In this document: positions 50,890 through 62,985 of the stretch, piece by piece
Layout of the letters: each line of letters opens with the position of its first letter
Numbering within the stretch: position 1 is the first letter of the stretch
From: Bolinopsis microptera
Lineage: Eukaryota; Ctenophora; Tentaculata; Lobata; Bolinopsidae
Length of the DNA stretch: 64,000 bases
NCBI RefSeq assembly: GCF_026151205.1
Contig: NC_087074.1
Coordinates: 17,706,712 to 17,770,711 of the forward strand
Direction: 5' to 3'
The notes under the pieces: generated by a model
Database searches by the model: none
The model's input: only the letters and a program-made list of their open reading frames with translations
Told to the model about the DNA's origin: nothing
Program-made: the position numbers and the translations under genes

Positions 50890-52902
50890 ATGTTGAGGCA
50901 GTCCCTGCGCAAGCTTTCCAGGCCCGTTCTGACTAGAGGTCTCGCGAACGAAGCTACCTTTGACCTGCCGGTATGTTATCTCCTCTTCTATAGTGAATAA
51001 TGGACATCACTCTGTTTTCCCCCAAATAATGCCTTAAATATAAAGGGTATGAACGTATTTGATTATCTGATTTTTAAAAGATAGAGACGTTAAGTGTTCA
51101 TTCAAGTTCACTTTTTCTCCTCCAGGAATGCAAGCTCCACAGGTTTGACATAACTCTTCCCACTACGGTCACCCTAACCAGAGATGATGCGTTCAAGTAC
51201 TACAAGGACATGACCATGATACGACGGATGGAGACCTCAGCTAATGCCTTGTACAAATCTAAAGAGATCAGAGGTTTCCTCCATCTTTACAGCGGACAGG
51301 TAGAGCAGATTAGTAAATAGTGAATTATAGTAAATTATATTACACTAATTACACTAATTACTAATTATATTAGCACAAGATAAATTGTTATTTGTTGGGC
51401 GTGAGGAGAGTGACGACTCCTCAAACTACATTAAATTAATTCCTCCTGTAATGTCCTCAATGAATGTATTTAATTGTAGTTGTGAAAGTACTTTAAAACT
51501 ATTATTTGTGCTCTGTTATTTCGTACTACGACAATAACTTGTACTTAGTTAAGAGAATAACCTACGAATTAGATAATTTTAAGCTCTAGCTCTCTAGCCA
51601 TGATAATTTCAGGAAGCAGTGTGTGTCGGGATGGAAGCTGCAATAACTCCTGATGATAGTATCATCACTGCGTACAGGGACCACGGTTGGGCCTACACTA
51701 GGGGTGTTGAACCCAGAGCTATCCTGGCCGAACTAACCGGTAAATATAATTCTAGTTACTAAGTTGTACTATTATTGTACTGTTATTGTAGTTATTGTCT
51801 AGAATTTCATGCACACATATACAATGGTTCAATCAAATTATTTCAAACTGATTTAAATTAGGTTTTGATTAAGTTCCTAATCATAAATAAATTTTACTTG
51901 ATAACAATCATGATTTTATTTCTTCACCCATCATATTCTGGAAATTACAATTGCCTAAAAGAAATTTAACACGGGTTAATTAAACACAAAACCTCAGGTC
52001 GCAGTGGGGGATGTTCGAAGGGAAAGGGAGGAAGTATGCACATGTACACGGACACCCTCTTTGGTGGTAACGGTATCGTAGGCGCGCAGGTGCCCATTGG
52101 TGCGGGCATTGCTTTCGCGCACAGCTACAAGGAGAACGGTAAAGTGTGCATCTCTCTTTACGGGGATGGTGCTGCCAACCAGGGACAGGTAGATGCTAAC
52201 AGGGTGTAGTGAGACATTAACTATCAATACAATATGTTACCATGGTTACTGTTAATAGTTATTTTTATAAAATCAATCTGCCATGGGTAGAAAAAACCTT
52301 AACCTGGCAACCTTGTTCATTGTTGCCTGCATAGTGCACAAGTGCACATTTTTTGTGAACAAACTGATATGAATCCCATCTACAACAAATGTAATGCTGT
52401 GTTTCTGGATGTGGGGCTGTCTGCACACTTAACTTTTCTAAAGGCATGCAATATGATCTTACGTAATAATGCGCCCCCCGGCCCCCCCCCCCCCCCCCCT
52501 CTCACTTGTCTCTAACATTCCCTCTACCTGCAGATATTTGAAGCGTTCAACCTGGCAGCATTGTTTAAATCTCCGTGTATGTTTACTTGTGAGAATAACC
52601 ACTACGGTATGGGAACGAGTGATGTAAGAGCCGCTGCTAACCCGCATTACTACACAAGAGGAGATGCTGTTCCCGGTATCAAGGTCAGAACAATTAGTTT
52701 AACATTTCAGCAACATTTTTAGCTCCCTTTTTAAGCTCCTGATCTCTATGTAGTTAGTGTTTCATAAATTAACTTGTCTCTCATTGTAAACACTAAACAC
52801 CTAATTTTGCAATATAAATCTGCATTTCAGATGGACGGTATGAATGTGCTGGCGGTCAGAGAATTTACAAAAGCAGCTACTGATTGGATGCGGGCAGGAA
52901 AT
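50890..52902 (+). CDS. PDHA1: Pyruvate dehydrogenase E1 subunit alpha, first six exons (265 codons); rest beyond the window
   Basis: The thiamine-diphosphate subunit of the mitochondrial pyruvate dehydrogenase complex, which decarboxylates pyruvate. Exons: 50890-50970, 51126-51299, 51613-51739, 51998-52188, 52534-52683, 52831-52902; 795 nt, in frame. Exon 1 gives a mitochondrial presequence ([17 protein letters not shown]). Then come [46 protein letters not shown], and the TPP-binding segment [11 protein letters not shown] (about residues 181-191) to [12 protein letters not shown]. The last donor (AAT|GTAAGT at 52903) is good, but I find no exon encoding the remaining about 125 residues (regulatory Ser loop, YRYHGHS region) up to 64000. 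The sixth intron is therefore at least 11.1 kb and is filled with repeats. A C-rich run (52483-52499) lies just before exon 5. Confidence 0.95.
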
Positions 52903-52966
52903 GTAAGTTAGTGAACCACAGTGCGGGTAGACAGATAAAATAACTAAGCATCGCACATTGTGCACT

Positions 52967-53037
52967 GCACCAATGGTGTAGGGGTAGCATGAGTGATTCC
53001 CATTCACTCGACCCGGGTTCGAATCCCGGTTGGTGCA
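52967..53037 (+). tRNA. tRNA-Gly (anticodon CCC)
   Basis: 71 nt. The acceptor stem GCACCAA pairs with TTGGTGC; the discriminator is A. The D arm is GTGTAGGGGTAGCAT. The anticodon stem AGTGA/TCACT holds loop TTCCCAT, anticodon CCC (positions 34-36). The T arm is CCGGG-TTCGAAT-CCCGG. The internal A box (TGGTGTAGGGGTA) and B box (GGTTCGAATCC) are intact, and a TTTT Pol III terminator follows at 53038-53041. It lies in the sense direction inside PDHA1 intron 6, 64 bp after the exon 6 donor. Confidence 0.95.
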
Positions 53038-53354
53038 TTTTCATTCCCACGGTCGTTCTCTTGTCCCTCAACAATAACGTTTCCTTTTGAGTATCGTCGA
53101 ATGAACTATATTATCTGTCTTTTAAATTGTAATCATAAAAACTGCTGTGCATTGCCATCATTAGCATAATTATCTGAAAATCAATTTATTCTACACTGGT
53201 ATACTGCTTGCAGTTTCGCACATGATAATACAGTCACAATATTGTATGAACGAGTAACAGAAAATAAAAATGTTGGTTAGGGTTTTCATTGACCGAAAGT
53301 TTATTTATAATAGCCGATTTGTGATTGCACTTTTCTTGTGCTAAAATGGAACGC

Positions 53355-53364
53355 GCTAAGACGA
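53355..53364. repeat. Direct repeat GCTAAGACGA (left TSD candidate)
   Basis: The same 10-mer occurs at 62736-62745. The pair brackets the foldback-like element precisely at the point where the inverted ends begin. Confidence 0.7.
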
Positions 53365-53404
53365 GAGCACGTTTCCTTGATTTTTGTAGTGGATTTGTAG
53401 TGCT

Positions 53405-55625
53405 TTTCACCCCTGTAGTGCTTTTATGTTCCGGGGTAGGTGGGACATGTTTTAGTTTTAAAATGGGTTCTGCCTGTCCCAAACCATCATAAAAATCAAG
53501 TTTCGACCTCTCAACCCACTCGGGCCACTCCCAGGGGCCACGCCCATCCCAAAATGACCGAAATCCAGCTAAAATCCAGACTTTAAAATCTTTACCCCTG
53601 TAGTGCTTTTATGTTCCGGGGTAGGTGGGACATGTTTTAGTTTTAAAATGGGTTCTGCCTGTCCCAAACCATCATAAAAATCAAGTTTCGACCTCTCAAC
53701 CCACTCGGGCCACTCCCAGGGGCCACGCCCATCCCAAAATGACCGAAATCCAGCTAAAATCCAGACTTTAAAATCTTTACCCCTGTAGTGCTTTTATGTT
53801 CCGAGGTAGGTGGGACATGTTTTAGTTTAAAAATGGGTTCTGCCTGTCCCAAACCATCATAAAAATCAAGTTTCGACCTCTCAACCCACTCGGGCCACTC
53901 CCAGGGGCCACGCCCATCCCAAAATGACCGAAATCCAGCTAAAATCCAGACTTTAAAATCTTTACCCCTGTAGTGCTTTTATGTTCCGGGGTAGGTGGGA
54001 CATGTTTTAGTTTAAAAATGGGTTCTGCCTGTCCCAAACCATCATAAAAATCAAGTTTCGACCTCTCTACCCACTCGGGCCACTCCCAGGGGCCACGCCC
54101 ATCCCAAAATGACCGAAATCCAGCTAAAATCCAGACTTTAAAATCTTTACCCCTGTAGTGCTTTTATGTTCCGGGGTAGGTGGGACATGTTTTAGTTTAA
54201 AAATGGGTTCTGCCTGTCCCAAACCATCATAAAAATCAAGTTTCGACCTCTCAACCCACTCGGGCCACTCCCAGGGGCCACGCCCATCCCAAAATGACCG
54301 AAATCCAGCTAAAATCCAGACTTTAAAATCTTTACCCCTGTAGTGCTTTTATGTTCCGGGGTAGGTGGGACATGTTTTAGTTTAAAAATGGGTTCTGCCT
54401 GTCCCAAACCATCATAAAAATCAAGTTTCGACCTCTCAACCCACTCGGGCCACTCCCAGGGGCCACGCCCATCCCAAAATGACCGAAATCCAGCTAAAAT
54501 CCAGACTTTAAAATCTTTACCCCTGTAGTGCTTTTATGTTCCGGGGTAGGTGGGACATGTTTTAGTTTAAAAATGGGTTCTACCTGTCCCAAACCATCAT
54601 AAAAATCAAGTTTCGACCTCTCAACCCACTCGGGCCACTCCCAGGGGCCACGCCCATCCCAAAATGACCGAAATCCAGCTAAAATCCAGACTTTAAAATC
54701 TTTACCCCTGTAGTGCTTTTATGTTCCGGGGTAGGTGGGACATGTTTTAGTTTAAAAATGGGTTCTACCTGTCCCAAACCATCATAAAAATCAAGTTTCG
54801 ACCTCTCAACCCACTCAGGCCACTCCCAGGGGCCACGCCCATCCCAAAATGACCGAAATCCAGCTAAAATCCAGACTTTAAAATCTTTACCCCTGTAGTG
54901 CTTTTATGTTCCGGGGTAGGTGGGACATGTTTTAGTTTAAAATGGGTTCTACCTGTCCCAAACCATCATAAAAATCAAGTTTCGACCTCTCAACCCACTC
55001 AGGCCACTCCCAGGGGCCACGCCCATCCCAAAATGACCGAAATCCAGCTAAAATCCAGACTTTAAAATCTTTACCCCTGTAGTGCTTTTATGTTCCGGGG
55101 TAGGTGGGACATGTTTTAGTTTAAAAATGGGTTCTACCTGTCCCAAACCATCATACAAATCAAGTTTCGACCTCTCAACCCACTCAGGCCACTCCCAGGG
55201 GCCACGCCCATCCCAAAATTACCGAAATCCAGCTAAAATCCAGACTTTAAAATCTTTACCCTGTAGTGCTTTTATGTTCCGGGGTAGGTGGGACATGTTT
55301 TAGTTTAAAAATGGGTTCTACCTGTCCCAAACCATCATAAAAATCAAGTTTCGACCTCTCAACCCACTCAGGCCACTCCCAGGGGCCACGCCCATCCCAA
55401 AATGACCGAAATCCAGCTAAAATCCAGACTTTAAAATCTTTACCCCTGTAGTGCTTTTATGTTCCGGGGTAGGTGGGACATGTTTTAGTTTAAAAATGGG
55501 TTCTGCCTGTCCCAAACCATCATAAAAATCAAGTTTCGACCTCTCAACCCACTTAGGCCACTCCCAGGGGCCACGCCAACCCAAAATTACCGAAAGTGCT
55601 TTTATGTTCCGGGGTAAAATCAAAT
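53405..55625 (+). repeat. 185-bp tandem array, about 12 copies, forward orientation
   Basis: The word CCCCTGTAGTGCTTTTATGT starts at 53410, 53595, 53780, 53965, 54150, 54335, 54520, 54705, 54890, 55074, (55258) and 55443: a period of 185 bp, with 184-bp steps in the last few. Copies are nearly identical. A G/A difference (GGTTCTGCC vs GGTTCTACC) switches from about 54571 on, so copies are grouped along the array. The last unit is degenerate (to about 55690). Confidence 0.97.
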
Positions 55626-55689
55626 CCAGACAGAATGCGAATCTTTACACCTGTATGCTTTAAGGGATTTATGTTCCGGGGTATTCTTT

Positions 55690-56620
55690 TTGGTATGACT
55701 TACTATCACCACTCATTCGAGGAATATATTAAATCAAAGAATACTCATTTTCATTTTTTTTAATGAAGGTTCATGATCGCATTTATTTGATAGTTTTGAT
55801 AATCAGATCGAGCCAAATTTTATAGGATCGTATTTGGCCATTCAAATTACGTTTGATCTGAAAAATGAGAGTTGTAGCTTCTCAGATGACCGAGATACGA
55901 GGCATGACGAGTTTATCCATTACGTGTGATCAGGTGATTCGATTACCTGTTCAGGTGATTGGCCCCGTCAAATTGCAAGGGAACCCAATTAAGGTGACCT
56001 ATCAGATAATCACCCAATCAATTTTGTTAACGAGATACATTAAATGCTTGATAACTTCGTCATTTCAAATACGTTTGGCCTCAATTTTTCAGATCAGATG
56101 CAACAATTAATTATATGCAGTAATCTGAAATAAATGGGCGTCTAGCATGTCCGGAAAGAACAATATAGGTGATTTAATATTATATTGGCGTAGTCTAAAT
56201 ATTCAAATTTTCGAACATTGGCGACGGAATCCTCGAATGAGTAGTTACAGCATGCCATCTGTAAAGTTGCAGGTCCATAATATGAAACACGGTGGTGGTA
56301 TAAGAGTCCAGGGGTGTAGGAATGATTTTCTTCATGGGGGGGCCAAATTCTAAATATTTTCGAGGGTAAGGACAAAAGGAAATTGCAGCATGTGCAGTAT
56401 CGCGATTTTTCACGTTTGCCGCGACAAATCCCGATTTTTCAGATCCTGGACTCACGACAAATCGTGATTTTTTCAGTTACGCATTTTCCTTTAAATCTGA
56501 GGACCAAATTCGCGTATTTTCCTTCAAATCTGTGGGCCAAATATCACGTTTTCTATAATTAGTATATGAAAGTTGAAACCAATCAGTATCACATCCACAA
56601 CCTACCGAATGAAAGGTACA
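55690..56620. other. Core of the foldback-like element; no gene recognised
   Basis: AT-rich unique-looking sequence containing repeated phrases such as CAGGTGATTCGATTACCTGT and, at 56395-56550, loosely repeated CGATTTTTCA/TCGCGTATTTTCC words. No coding sequence with known homology is visible. Confidence 0.4.
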
Positions 56621-57154
56621 GACTTCAAAAACCGAAAACTATATTTTGGCTCAGAATGATCAGGGTAGCATGAAACATGAACAAAAGTAATTTCTAGCGA
56701 AACTTTGAAAAATTTTGACTTAGAAAATTTTCGGTCCGAGTTATTCTCGATACGTACCTCTGAAAGCGGAGCTCCTGCTTCCGAGCTAGTATTGCGAAGG
56801 GGAGGCCTGCCTTCCGAGATCGCATTACAAAGGGGATCCCTCGAGTCCAAAATCGTATATCGAACTTCGAAAACCGAAAAAAATATTTTTGGCTCATAAT
56901 AATCAGGGTAGCATGAAACATGAACAAAAGTAGTTTCCAAGAAAACTTTGAAAATTTTTGACTTAGAAAATGTTCGGTCCGAGTCATTCTCGATATGTAC
57001 CTCTGAAAGCAGAGCTCCTGCTTCCGAGCTCGTATTGCGAAGGGGAGGCCTGCCTTCCGAGATCGCATTACAAAGGGGATCCCTCGAGTCCAAAATCGTA
57101 TATCGAACTTCGAAAACCGAAAAAAAATATTTTTGGCTCATAATAATCAGGGTA
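56620..57154. repeat. 243-bp tandem repeat, left block
   Basis: The word CAGGGTAGCATGAAACATG starts at 56661, 56904 and 57148 (the third is cut by the TA element). Units hold GGAGGCCTGCCTTCCGAGAT and GGATCCCTCGAGTCCAAAAT. The short open frames through the units shift between copies and look non-coding. Confidence 0.9.
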
Positions 57155-58788
57155 CGGGTAAACCGCCCCTTAAACGTCACCTGTTTTTTGGGCCTAGATT
57201 GCCGAGTTAGGGCTAAATTTACAGGGTTCTGAAGTGTCTAGGAATAATATTTAAACCTTTTTCTAGCCTGCCAGGAAGATTTGGAGATTTGAAAATAAAA
57301 TCAGGTACAATTTTTTTGACGTTGAAATGGAGTCACTTTTAAAACACCACCCCTAAAATGTCAACTCTATATGTGTGATAATTACAAAATGTACAGGAGG
57401 CCTGATTTATCTTTTGTCACTAGTACTATTTGTTTTGTCTTATTAAAACATTAAGCTACTTGAAAACATTCACTCACTAAAGGAAGTACCTCAAAACCGT
57501 AATCACCCCCTAAAATGTCACGTGCACCACCCCTAAAACGTCAGCTAAAACAGGTTGTGTAGCACTCAGAATGTTGCTCAATTATTAATTTTAATCACTT
57601 CTAGGACAAATATAACCTATTTCTGAGAGGTGTCGACCAGAATTTCTCTCTCTGTTGAAAAAAAATGGTGGAATTTAGTCAATTTACTTTTTGTGACATT
57701 TTGGGGACTTTTTTTTTAATACCCAGAACTTACGGCAAAACAGTAACTCAGTCAACAAAATTTACACCTGTAGTTAGATTATCTAGTTATAAACTAACAA
57801 TTGGCACAAAAGAAATGGATTCAATGTGATTTTAACCTAGTGCAAATTGCATGTTTTAATTGCATTTTTTGGGATTTTTAACATCATCCTGCATTTTGGC
57901 AATTTTAGTGACCTGTAGTTAACTAAGCCAACCCAGTAATCGATCTGACCTTCTCTATAGACTAGATTTGACTGCTTTTAGCAAAATTCAATGTCAAAAA
58001 CTAATTTTTTGGTACTTACTAGTTTATGGTAAACCTATGATATGCCCCCTAAAATGTCATTTTTTTCTCCCCTAAAATGTCAAATTTGTATTTTGTTCGC
58101 ATGGTGTGCGATAATAGCTCTTGTTTTGGCACTTGTTAATTATTAACATCAACTATTAACGAAATGTGAGTATGCATTGCCTCTTAGGAAAAGCCTGAGT
58201 AATTTGATCAGGTTAAAATGACATTTTAGGGGGGATAATTAGACATTTTAGGGGATGTTTATTGCGATTAATAAAATAAAACTAATTCCTTGAGCTGCCA
58301 AAGCTTTCCAATATTACCATTAGATGCTAAATATGATGTTTAATAGGCTGGTACCTCCATTTTATGGTGCTTGTAGTCTCAAAGCCAGAATCTGATAAAA
58401 TTACATTTTAGGGGGCGGCCAGGTGACATTTTAGGGGAGGGTAGTAATATTGAGTAATGTATAACTTTCCATATCTCCAGTCATATGTACAAAGTTGCTA
58501 AAATATGTAAATATCACTATCCTAGACCAAAACCGAGTTAATATTAATGAATTCCAGAGTTATAAAATTGTGCGCTTTTTTTCAAAAGTAAAAAATTCGT
58601 ACAAAGTGAAAAAAATGCCCTTATGGCATCATTTAGATTCAATTTCAGGATGTGGCAGGGTCTGAATGATATTTTTTTATGTTTAGGAGTTACAAATGAT
58701 TAGGTAAGATACTTTCTAAGAAGATGGGATCCAATCAATCAAGAGTGGCGTTTTAGGGGTGGGTGACATTTTAGGGGCGGTTTACCCG
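57155..58788. mobile_element. 1634-bp TA-flanked TIR element with 6+6 convergent CCCCTAAAAYGTCA motifs
   Basis: The ends CGGGTAAACCGCCCCT and AGGGGCGGTTTACCCG are exact inverted repeats, each flanked by TA (57153-57154, 58789-58790). Removing the element and one TA restores the 243-bp unit CAGGGTAGCATGAAACATG. Motif copies forward: 57166, 57350, 57507, 57530, 58046, 58069. Reverse: 58219, 58241, 58401, 58424, 58746, 58764. No ORF of note, so it is non-autonomous. TA duplication fits the Tc1/mariner group, but other TA-targeting families are possible. Confidence 0.88.
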
Positions 58789-59100
58789 TAGCATGAAACA
58801 TGAACAAAAGTAGTTTCGAAGAAAACTTTGAAAATTTTTGACTTAGAAAATTTTCGGTCCGAGTCATTCTCGATACGTACCTCTGAAAGCAGAGCTCCCG
58901 CTTCCGAGCTCGTATTGCAAAGGGGAGGCCTGCCTTCCGAGATCGCATTACAAAGGGGATCCCTCGAGTCCAAAATCGTATATCGAACTTCGAAAACCGA
59001 AAACGATATTTTTGGCTCATAATGATCAGGATAGCATGAAACATGAACAAAAGTAGTTTCCAAGAAAACTTTGAAAATTTTTGACTTTAAAGATTTTTGA
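58789..59100. repeat. 243-bp tandem repeat, right block
   Basis: This resumes the unit interrupted at 57154 and adds a partial unit starting at 59036, which decays into A/T-rich sequence near 59100. Confidence 0.88.
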
Positions 59101-59289
59101 CTGACAAAAATTTTCGGGAAAAAAATTTTTTTCCCAAAAATTTTTAGAAACCTAAATTAAAAAGTTGGCCCTTTTTGGCCCCTTCCCCAGATTTAATGGG
59201 GGGCGATGGCCAACCTGCCCCCCGCTTTCTACACCCCTGTATAAAACTCAACGTATGTAACGTTAGTTTTGCCCCACCCCACTTCCTCT

Positions 59290-62200
59290 CTTCCTGTAGC
59301 TTTTCTGGGTTAGGTGTGGCCCCTGGGAGTGGTCTGGATTTTAGCTGGATTTCGGTAATTTTGGGATGGGCGTGGCCCCTGGGAGTGGCCTGAGTGGGTT
59401 GAGAGGTCGAAACTTGATTTTTATGATGGTTTGGGACAGGTAGAACCCATTTTTAAACTAAAACATGTCCCACCTACCCCGGAACATAAAAGCACTACAG
59501 GGGTAAAGATTTTAAAGTCTGGATTTTAGCTGGATTTCGGTAATTTTGGGATGGGCGTGGCCCCTGGGAGTGGCCTGAGTGGGTTGAGAGGTCGAAACTT
59601 GATTTTTATGATGGTTTGGGACAGGTAGAACCCATTTTTAAACTAAAACATGTCCCACCTACCCCGGAACATAAAAGCACTACAGGGGTAAAGATTTTAA
59701 AGTCTGGATTTTAGCTGGATTTCGGTCATTTTGGGATGGGCGTGGCCCCTGGGAGTGGCCCGAGTGGGTTGAGAGGTCGAAACTTGATTTTTATGATGGT
59801 TTGGGACAGGTAGAACCCATTTTTAAACTAAAACATGTCCCACCTAGCCCGGAACACAAAAGCACTACAGGGGTAAAGATTTTAAAGTCTGGATTTTAGC
59901 TGGATTTCGGTAATTTTGGGATAGGCGTGGCCCCTGGGAGTGGCCTGAGTGGGTTGAGAGGTCGAAACTTGATTTTTATGATGGTTTGGGACAGGTAGAA
60001 CCCATTTTTAAACTAAAACATGTCCCACCTACCCCGGAACATAAAAGCACTACAGGGGTAAAGATTTTAAAGTCTGGATTTTAGCTGGATTTCGGTAATT
60101 TTGGGATGGGCGTGGCCCCTGGGAGTGGCCCGAGTGGGTTGAGAGGTCGAAACTTGATTTTTATGATGGTTTGGGACAGGTAGAACCCATTTTTAAACTA
60201 AAACATGTCCCACCTACCCCGGAACATAAAAGCACTACAGGGGTAAAGATTTTAAAGTCTGGATTTTAGCTGGATTTCGGTAATTTTGGGATGGGCGTGG
60301 CCCCTGGGAGTGGCCTGAGTGGGTTGAGAGGTCGAAACTTGATTTTTATGATGGTTTGGGACAGGTAGAACCCATTTTTAAACTAAAACATGTCCCACCT
60401 ACCCCGGAACATAAAAGCACTACAGGGGTAAAGATTTTAAAGTCTGGATTTTAGCTGGATTTCGGTAATTTTGGGATGGGCGTGGCCCCTGGGAGTGGCC
60501 TGAGTGGGTTGAGAGGTCGAAACTTGATTTTTATGATGGTTTGGGACAGGTAGAACCCATTTTTAAACTAAAACATGTCCCACCTACCCCGGAACATAAA
60601 AGCACTACAGGGGTAAAGATTTTAAAGTCTGGATTTTAGCTGGATTTCGGTAATTTTGGGATGGGCGTGGCCCCTGGCCCTGGGAGTGGCCTGAGTGGGT
60701 TGAGAGGTCGAAACTTGATTTTTATGATGGTTTGGGACAGGTAGAACCCATTTTTAAACTAAAACATGTCCCACCTACCCCGGAACATAAAAGCACTACA
60801 GGGGTAAAGATTTTAAAGTCTGGATTTTAGCTGGATTTCGGTAATTTTGGGATGGGCGTGGCCCCTGGGAGTGGCCTGAGTGGGTTGAGAGGTCGAAACT
60901 TGATTTTTATGATGGTTTGGGACAGGTAGAACCCATTTTTAAACTAAAACATGTCCCACCTACCCCGGAACATAAAAGCACTACAGGGGTAAAGATTTTA
61001 AAGTCTGGATTTTAGCTGGATTTCGGTAATTTTGGGATGGGCGTGGCCCCTGGGAGTGGCCTGAGTTGGTTGAGAGGTCGAAACTTGATTTTTTTGATGG
61101 TTTGGGACAGGTAGAACCCATTTTTAAACTAAAACATGTCCCACCTACCCCGGAACATAAAAGCACTACAGGGGTAAAGATTTTAAAGTCTGGATTTTAG
61201 CTGGATTTCGGTAATTTTGGGATGGGCGTAGCCCCTGGGAGTGGCCTGAGTGGGTTGAGAGGTCGAAACTTGATTTTTATGATGGTTTGGTACAGGTAGA
61301 ACCCATTTTTAAACTAAAACATGTCCCACCTACCCCGGAACATAAAAGCACTACAGGGGTAAAGATTTTAAAGTCTGGATTTTAGCTGGATTTCGGTAAT
61401 TTTGGGATGGGCGTGGCCCCTGGGAGTGGCCTGAGTGGGTTGAGAGGTCGAAACTTGATTTTAATGATGGTTTGGGTCAGGTAGAACCCATTTTTAAACT
61501 AAAACATGTCCCACCTACCCCGGAATATAAAAGCACTACAGGGGTAAAGATTTTAAAGTCTGGATTTTAGCTGGATTTCGGTAATTTTGGGATGGGCGTG
61601 GCCCCTGGCCCTGGGAGTGGCCTGAGTTGGTTGAGAGGTCGAAACTTGATTTTTATGATGGTTTGGGACAGGTAGAACCCATTTTTAAACTAAAACATGT
61701 CCCACCTACCCCGGAACATAAAAGCACTACAGGGGTAAAGATTTTAAAGTCTGGATTTTAGCTGGATTTCGGTAATTTTGGGATGGGCGTGGCCCCTGGG
61801 AGTGGCCTGAGTGGGTTGAGAGGTCGAAACCTGAATTTTATGATGGTTTGGGACAGGTAGAACCCATTTTTAAACTAAAACATGTCCCACCTACCCCGGA
61901 ACATAAAAGCACTACAGGGGTAAAGATTTTAAAGTCTGGATTTTAGCTGGATTTCGGTCATTTTGGGATGGGCGTGGCCCCTGGGAGTGGCCTGAGTGGG
62001 TTGAGAGGTCGAAACTTGATTTTTATGATGGTTTGGGACAGGCAGAACCCATTTTTAAACTAAAACATGTCCCACCTACCCCGGAACATAAAAGCACTAC
62101 AGGGGTAAAGATTTTAAAGTCTGGATTTTAGTTGGATTTCACTAATTTTGGGATGGGCGTGGCCCCTGGGAGTGGCCTGAGTGGGTTGAGAGGTCGAAAC

Positions 62201-62560
62201 TTGATTTTTATGATGGTTTGGGACAGGTAGAACCCATTTTAAAACTAAAACATGTCCCACCTACCCCGGAACATAAAAGCACTACAGGGGTAAAGATTCT
62301 CGATCTGGATTTTAGCTGGATTTCAGTAATTTTGGGATGGGCGTGGCCTCTGGGAGTGGCTTGAGTGGTTCAAGAGCTTAAAACTTGGTCTTTTCGATGG
62401 TTAGGGGTATGTACTACCTATTTAACCACCAAACATGTTTCAAATACTCAGCAACACAAATCCCCTTCAGGGCCCAGGGGTAAAGATTCTCATTCTGGAT
62501 TTTTAGGGATTTGTCACAGATTTCAAGCTATTCGGGATGGGCGGCCTGAGTGGGGTGGAT
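59290..62560 (-). repeat. 185-bp tandem array, about 16 copies, reverse orientation
   Basis: The same unit as the 53.4-55.6 kb array, in inverse orientation. The word ACAGGGGTAAAGATT recurs about every 185 bp from about 59498 to 62285. A few units carry a 6-bp duplication (CCTGGCCCTGGGAG at about 60673 and 61604). The outermost unit (62300-62560) is strongly diverged, as if older than the inner ones. Confidence 0.96.
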
Positions 62561-62878
62561 GTGTTACTTAGATTTTCATATCTTATAAGTGTCTATAAAA
62601 GTATAAGTACGAGCAGTTTATTGAGACTTTTGACTTCTACCGTCGTAGCTTCTATAATGATAAATATTGTAACGTACGTGCGGCGCGCAAAATCCACTAC
62701 AAAATCCACTACAAAATTCAGGGAAACGTCTTCTGGCTAAGACGATTTTACTAGACATCTAGCTATTATTTTAGTTCGTGTGCGCGCGTTCATTGCATGC
62801 AGCGCGCGCTACACTGTACTGCATGAATAATCATAATTACTGGCCTCGTTGGTGTATAGGTATTCACAATTCAGTGTC

Positions 62879-62945
62879 GTAGGTTTAAATAAATAATAAT
62901 CTACCAAGACGCTCGCCCGAGTTGGACTCGTCGACGGTCTTGGAA
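62879..62945 (+). repeat. Copy of the hairpin-plus-CG module found at 35820-35873
   Basis: GTAGGTTTAAAT ... ATCTACCAAGACGCTCGCCC, then GAGTTGGACTCGTCGACGGT, corresponds in inverse to ACCGTCGACGAGTCCAACCC ... GTAGGTTAAAAACCTAC at 35824-35873. Confidence 0.7.
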
Positions 62946-62985
62946 TATTTGGAATAAATAATTCAACGACCCAGCTCTCCGAAGG

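Larger units (their letters stand above)
53365..62735. mobile_element. 9.4-kb foldback-like element with long inverted termini made of 185-bp repeats
   Basis: The left terminus GAGCACGTTTCCTTG...TTTTGTAGTGGATTT is matched in inverse by the right terminus ...AAATCCACTACAAAATTCAGGGAAACGTCTTCTG. Just inside each end lies an array of the same 185-bp unit, in opposite orientations. The core (about 55690-59290) carries a 243-bp tandem repeat and a nested TA-flanked element. No transposase is recognised. Long termini built of tandem repeats resemble Drosophila Foldback or Galileo; a 9-11-bp duplication is more like Mutator-type elements. It lies in PDHA1 intron 6. Confidence 0.75.

Noticed and set aside
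55082..61166. Several 60-100-codon frames in the 185-bp and 243-bp repeats
   Set aside because: They repeat with the unit, change frame between copies, occur on both strands, and have no homology I recognise.
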